This document shows, piece by piece, positions 60,825-64,000 of a stretch of 64,000 nucleotides of DNA. The DNA is from Acanthosepion lycidas. Taxonomy: Eukaryota > Mollusca > Cephalopoda > Sepiida > Sepiidae. A program made the position numbers and the translations under genes. The number at the start of each line of letters is the position of its first letter. Position 1 is the first letter of the stretch. The notes beneath the pieces were generated by a model that saw only the letters and a list, made by a program, of their open reading frames with translations, did no database searches and was not told where the DNA came from. Where the stretch lies: assembly GCA_963932145.1 (NCBI GenBank), contig OZ010581.1:87016787-87080786 (forward strand), read 5' to 3'.

Positions 60825-61592
60825 TCTCTATCTATAAAGGCAGGATGTGTGTATGTGTGTGTGTGTGTGTGTAACGAATGCACGGCCGCAATTTTCGACG
60901 GATTTGCATATTTACATGCACATGCTCCAAGTTAGCGGGAAGGCCAACACCGACTTTGCATTTCCCAACTCCCATCGATAGTGGAAATAATCAATTTTTT
61001 CATGCTTCTACGGCAGTTTTCATGTAGTTTGCGGCCATTTTCTACTGGCCAGAGTGAGAGCCTATAGCTGGCTGCCACGAATAGGCAGAAAGATTCTATT
61101 GGCCAGCGTGAGAGCCAACAGCTGACTGACACGAATATTAACTAGCATGCAAAAAAAAATTGATAACTGAATTCGTCACAAGTGGGAAAAATTTAAGTCT
61201 GCATGGCACTTTACTCCAATTGGCTCATTCGCTTGCTTAAACTCAACGTTGATTCTGATTCCGCAGAATTGGGTTCGGTGTGAAAAAGTATTTGTTGTTA
61301 ACATTTTTTTTCATTCGGTTTTTCCAGTTACAGTTTTTTAAAGCTGATCGTTTTGTGTTCATTTTGTTTAGTTCTTTTTTCGTAACAGATTTAATGTTAA
61401 GTATAGAGCTTAGAAAAAAATTTGCAGTGTGAGATAGGCAAGAAGTAAGGCATGTAGCAACATCAGTACGGCAAAGGGCATTCCTTTAAAGGCAAGGAAG
61501 GGCAAAAATATTTTAAGTCAAGTGATAGCGATTGCTGTATGAGTCGTACGATTTTTGAATCAATCACGGGCAACGCCGGGCCATGCTGCTAG
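60825..61592 (+). mobile_element. Non-autonomous Helitron, 768 bp
   Basis: Rolling-circle transposon derivative. The 5' end TCTCTATCTATAAAGGCAGG starts with the required TC and is followed by a TG-rich stretch, as in many invertebrate Helitrons. The 3' end carries ACGGGCAACGCCGGGCC with a short GGC-AAC-GCC hairpin, then ends in CTAG at 61589-61592. It sits between A (60824) and T (61593), the Helitron target. There is no Rep/helicase coding capacity. Internally, a segment starting CTA(C/T)TGGCCAG and ending GACACGAAT or GCCACGAAT is repeated at about 61043-61082 and 61097-61135. Confidence 0.88.
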
Positions 61593-64000
61593 TTATATAT
61601 ACAATATATTATTATATATATAATATATTAACGTATTGAAGTTTACGTTTTTTAGCCATCAGAATAAAAACATACATACGATTTACTAAAAGTTTTTTTT
61701 TTTTTTAACTCTATCAAGAACACAAATATTTTGAATAATGATGCTTAATTGAAGTAGACGATGTTTCTCCATTCAATTCACTTTTACTTCAGGGTCATCA
61801 AACATTGACAGCCTAGAGGATTCTGGTAAAGAACCTCAACAAATGTAGACAGACTGAAAACTCATTAGAAATTGATTGCAATTGTGAATTGGCATAATAA
61901 TATGCAACCTTTGCGTAAACACATCATATTTTGTTCCATAAATAAATAAAAAAATTCGTAGAACAACGACAGCAACAAAGTAAGGAAAAGTAAAATATTT
62001 CATTATTAATAACAGCGGTGGACACTGAGAGAAAACTCAGCTTCTCTTATGTTGTATATGTTTAACGTTGTTTTGTGTTTTCTTTTATTCTGTTGTATGT
62101 TTGTTTTTGTTCACTTCCTTTGTTTTCTCTTCTCGCATTATTTATCTTCAACTGTTTTATAATTCACTCTCTCCTGTTCGGATCTTTCCGGCTAAGTTGC
62201 TTGGATATTGTAGGTTTTATTAAAAACAAACACCAGTAAAATTACAAATTTATTATTATTTGTTTTGGTGTATATTTTTCAGATTGAAATTCTCTGTTGA
62301 GGTTTGTTTAAGGCCAAAGGATAGCAAGAATCGCCAGAGTTCAGTATTTAGTTTATGATACATTCTCTTTTCCTATCCCATTCGTGGATTTTATAGAGGG
62401 TCGCCAAAGAGGGGAGAGAGAAAAATTGATATAGGGAAAGTAAAAAGTAATGTTTATCTCTAATTGAATGCAAAGTTGCTTAAAGAAATTACGTAAAAAC
62501 ATTTTTCCCACATTAAAAGCTCAAAACAAAGAGCGGTTTCTGTAAAATACCAATATGCCTGCCAATGAATGTAAGTTGGCAGAACTTGGATGTTAGGCTG
62601 ATCCAGACATTATGCCGAACTAATAATGTGTTCCGTCATCATCCATCAGGTCGTCAACAAATAAGATTAATAAGACCTGACCATTTTCGTGTTCATCTTT
62701 CAGAGAAGAAATGCTATGATTATGCTTGGCAACTTTAGGATTCAGGGTTTGAGAATCAAAATATGCGAGTCAGTAGGCATACCCCCAACAGACACTTACA
62801 ATATTCTATTTGTCGTGCAAGAGATCTGTCAGTAAGCCACATCTAACTCTGAGACCCAAACATGGTGTCAATCGCAGAACAATCATACATAGTGACAAAA
62901 TGTGACAGTTGCATGAAGGTTTTGAAACATTCAAATGAAGCTTTATATCCAAAACTGTGTTTTAAAGGAACTGCCAGAATGTGGTGAACTTTTATGCCAC
63001 GCGGATTAAGTTTTGAGAGCAAAATAGACTAAATATGTAATATTTTCGGATTAAATCGTCCTTAATTGTATACTACTGTATGCGAATGTACAACCAACAA
63101 CCAACCCCATTCTCTTGTGCACTAACGCTCTGATATATAACGTCATGTTTATTCAGGAGAGTCTTTAGCATTGCAGGTTGCCTATAGTAGATTGGTCAGC
63201 GAATTCGACCGTTTTGAAAGTTATAGCGGCTGCACGATTTGACGTGTAGTGAATGACCGCGAATCGACTGTTCAAACTATGCAGAACGTAATACTCAGCA
63301 TTATAATAGAGTGAGATTTGTGTGGTCGAATTACAAAATTTGTTGAAAAGTTGTCATTAAGTATCGCAAACATATTTATGATTATTCATTATGAATTGAT
63401 TTGCCTTTTATTCATGCAATTACGTTCGTTTATATTAATAATTATTTGATTATAGAACGATAAAAGTGTATGTTTATTTGCGATCTGAACATAGACCAAA
63501 TAACTGTCAAGTAAATAAAACCCCATTTAACCACAGATACGTTACTATGTTTTTGTCCTATGGGGAATGTTGTTTAGAGAAAATATAAGAAACCCGTATA
63601 CGAATTCGATAAATTAAAAATAGTTTCCATTGTACTATGTATACATATAGATACGTCTTTGGATATATTTTGGTAGTGTTCAGTGACTTTCTTTTACTAC
63701 ATATTCTGAATCACATTTTCTTTCATTTCTAAACAACATTGAAGATCTTTGACGGTTCCTATGCCGATATGATAATGGATTACCATTACATATCGGCATA
63801 TGTCGTCGACTTTTGTTCCGTCTGATGGCATTGACATTTTTGTATAATGTACAAACAAAAATAATAAAATAATCCAACAGATTGTCACCTCTGTTAGTAT
63901 AAAAGCAGCACCGAACTCTTCTTTCTTTTACCTTCACACAGCGACAGGATTGAACTTGAAGTAAAACAGTAACCGCTATTTCGGCGATTTTGTTTTACTT
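61593..64000. other. AT-rich non-coding DNA
   Basis: No gene or transposon recognised. It starts with a palindromic TATATA stretch and contains one hairpin near the right end, listed separately. Confidence 0.5.
63760..63800. repeat. 18-bp hairpin
   Basis: TATGCCGATATGATAATGG and its near-complement CCATTACATATCGGCATA flank a 4-nt ATTA loop, with a single bulged base. The stem is of miRNA-precursor size but shorter than a usual precursor. Confidence 0.85.

Overview
This window looks like non-genic DNA from an animal nuclear genome, most likely a mollusc and probably a cephalopod. The background is strongly AT-rich. It carries long (AT)n, (CA/TG)n, (ATT)n and purine-rich simple repeats, and the only protein-like sequence I recognise is decayed transposable elements. 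The element types (Tx1/L1-like and Jockey/CR1-like LINEs, Ty3/Gypsy, mariner, Helitron) and the wording of their proteins resemble octopod repeats as I remember them. The taxonomic call is an inference. I found no intact host gene, no rRNA, no CRISPR and no bacterial-type operon. I did not find a coherent undescribed multi-gene system.

Layout. 0-2.3 kb is AT-rich DNA with a pyrimidine-rich block. 2.35-4.69 kb is a 5'-truncated minus-strand LINE (copy A), whose reverse transcriptase is interrupted by a short inverted piece of the same family. 4.7-9.6 kb is featureless AT-rich DNA with microsatellites. 9.6-10.5 kb is a dead minus-strand mariner. 10.77-11.55 kb is a T-rich unit bounded by 51-bp inverted repeats. 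11.66-11.82 kb is a tRNA-like SINE remnant. 12.63-12.90 kb is a perfect 94-bp inverted repeat whose loop holds a tRNA T-arm. 13.59-14.55 kb is an internally deleted Jockey/CR1-like LINE. 18.6-24.1 kb is a long plus-strand relative of copy A (copy B), with a 5' leader, gag-like ORF1 and endonuclease/RT ORF2 but no 3' end. 24.11-24.34 kb holds a small open frame of unknown origin.

25.27-26.59 kb and 32.08-32.87 kb are minus-strand remnants of two repeated, poorly characterised invertebrate protein families. 29.64-31.46 kb is a decayed telomere-like minisatellite. 39.13-39.54 and 43.33-43.91 kb are plus-strand LINE C-terminal fragments. 44.40-44.63 kb is a mariner-type MITE. 54.12-54.83 kb is a second dead mariner. 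58.31-60.59 kb is a minus-strand Ty3/Gypsy remnant, and 60.83-61.59 kb a non-autonomous Helitron. The rest is AT-rich DNA with microsatellites and several strongly purine/pyrimidine-biased blocks.

Nothing here appears to work as a pathway. The coding remnants are independent insertions at different stages of decay, mostly with frameshifts and stops. The most interesting points are structural: the perfect hairpin, the inverted-repeat unit with promoter-like motifs, the telomere-like array with units in multiples of six, and the odd internal rearrangements of the LINEs.
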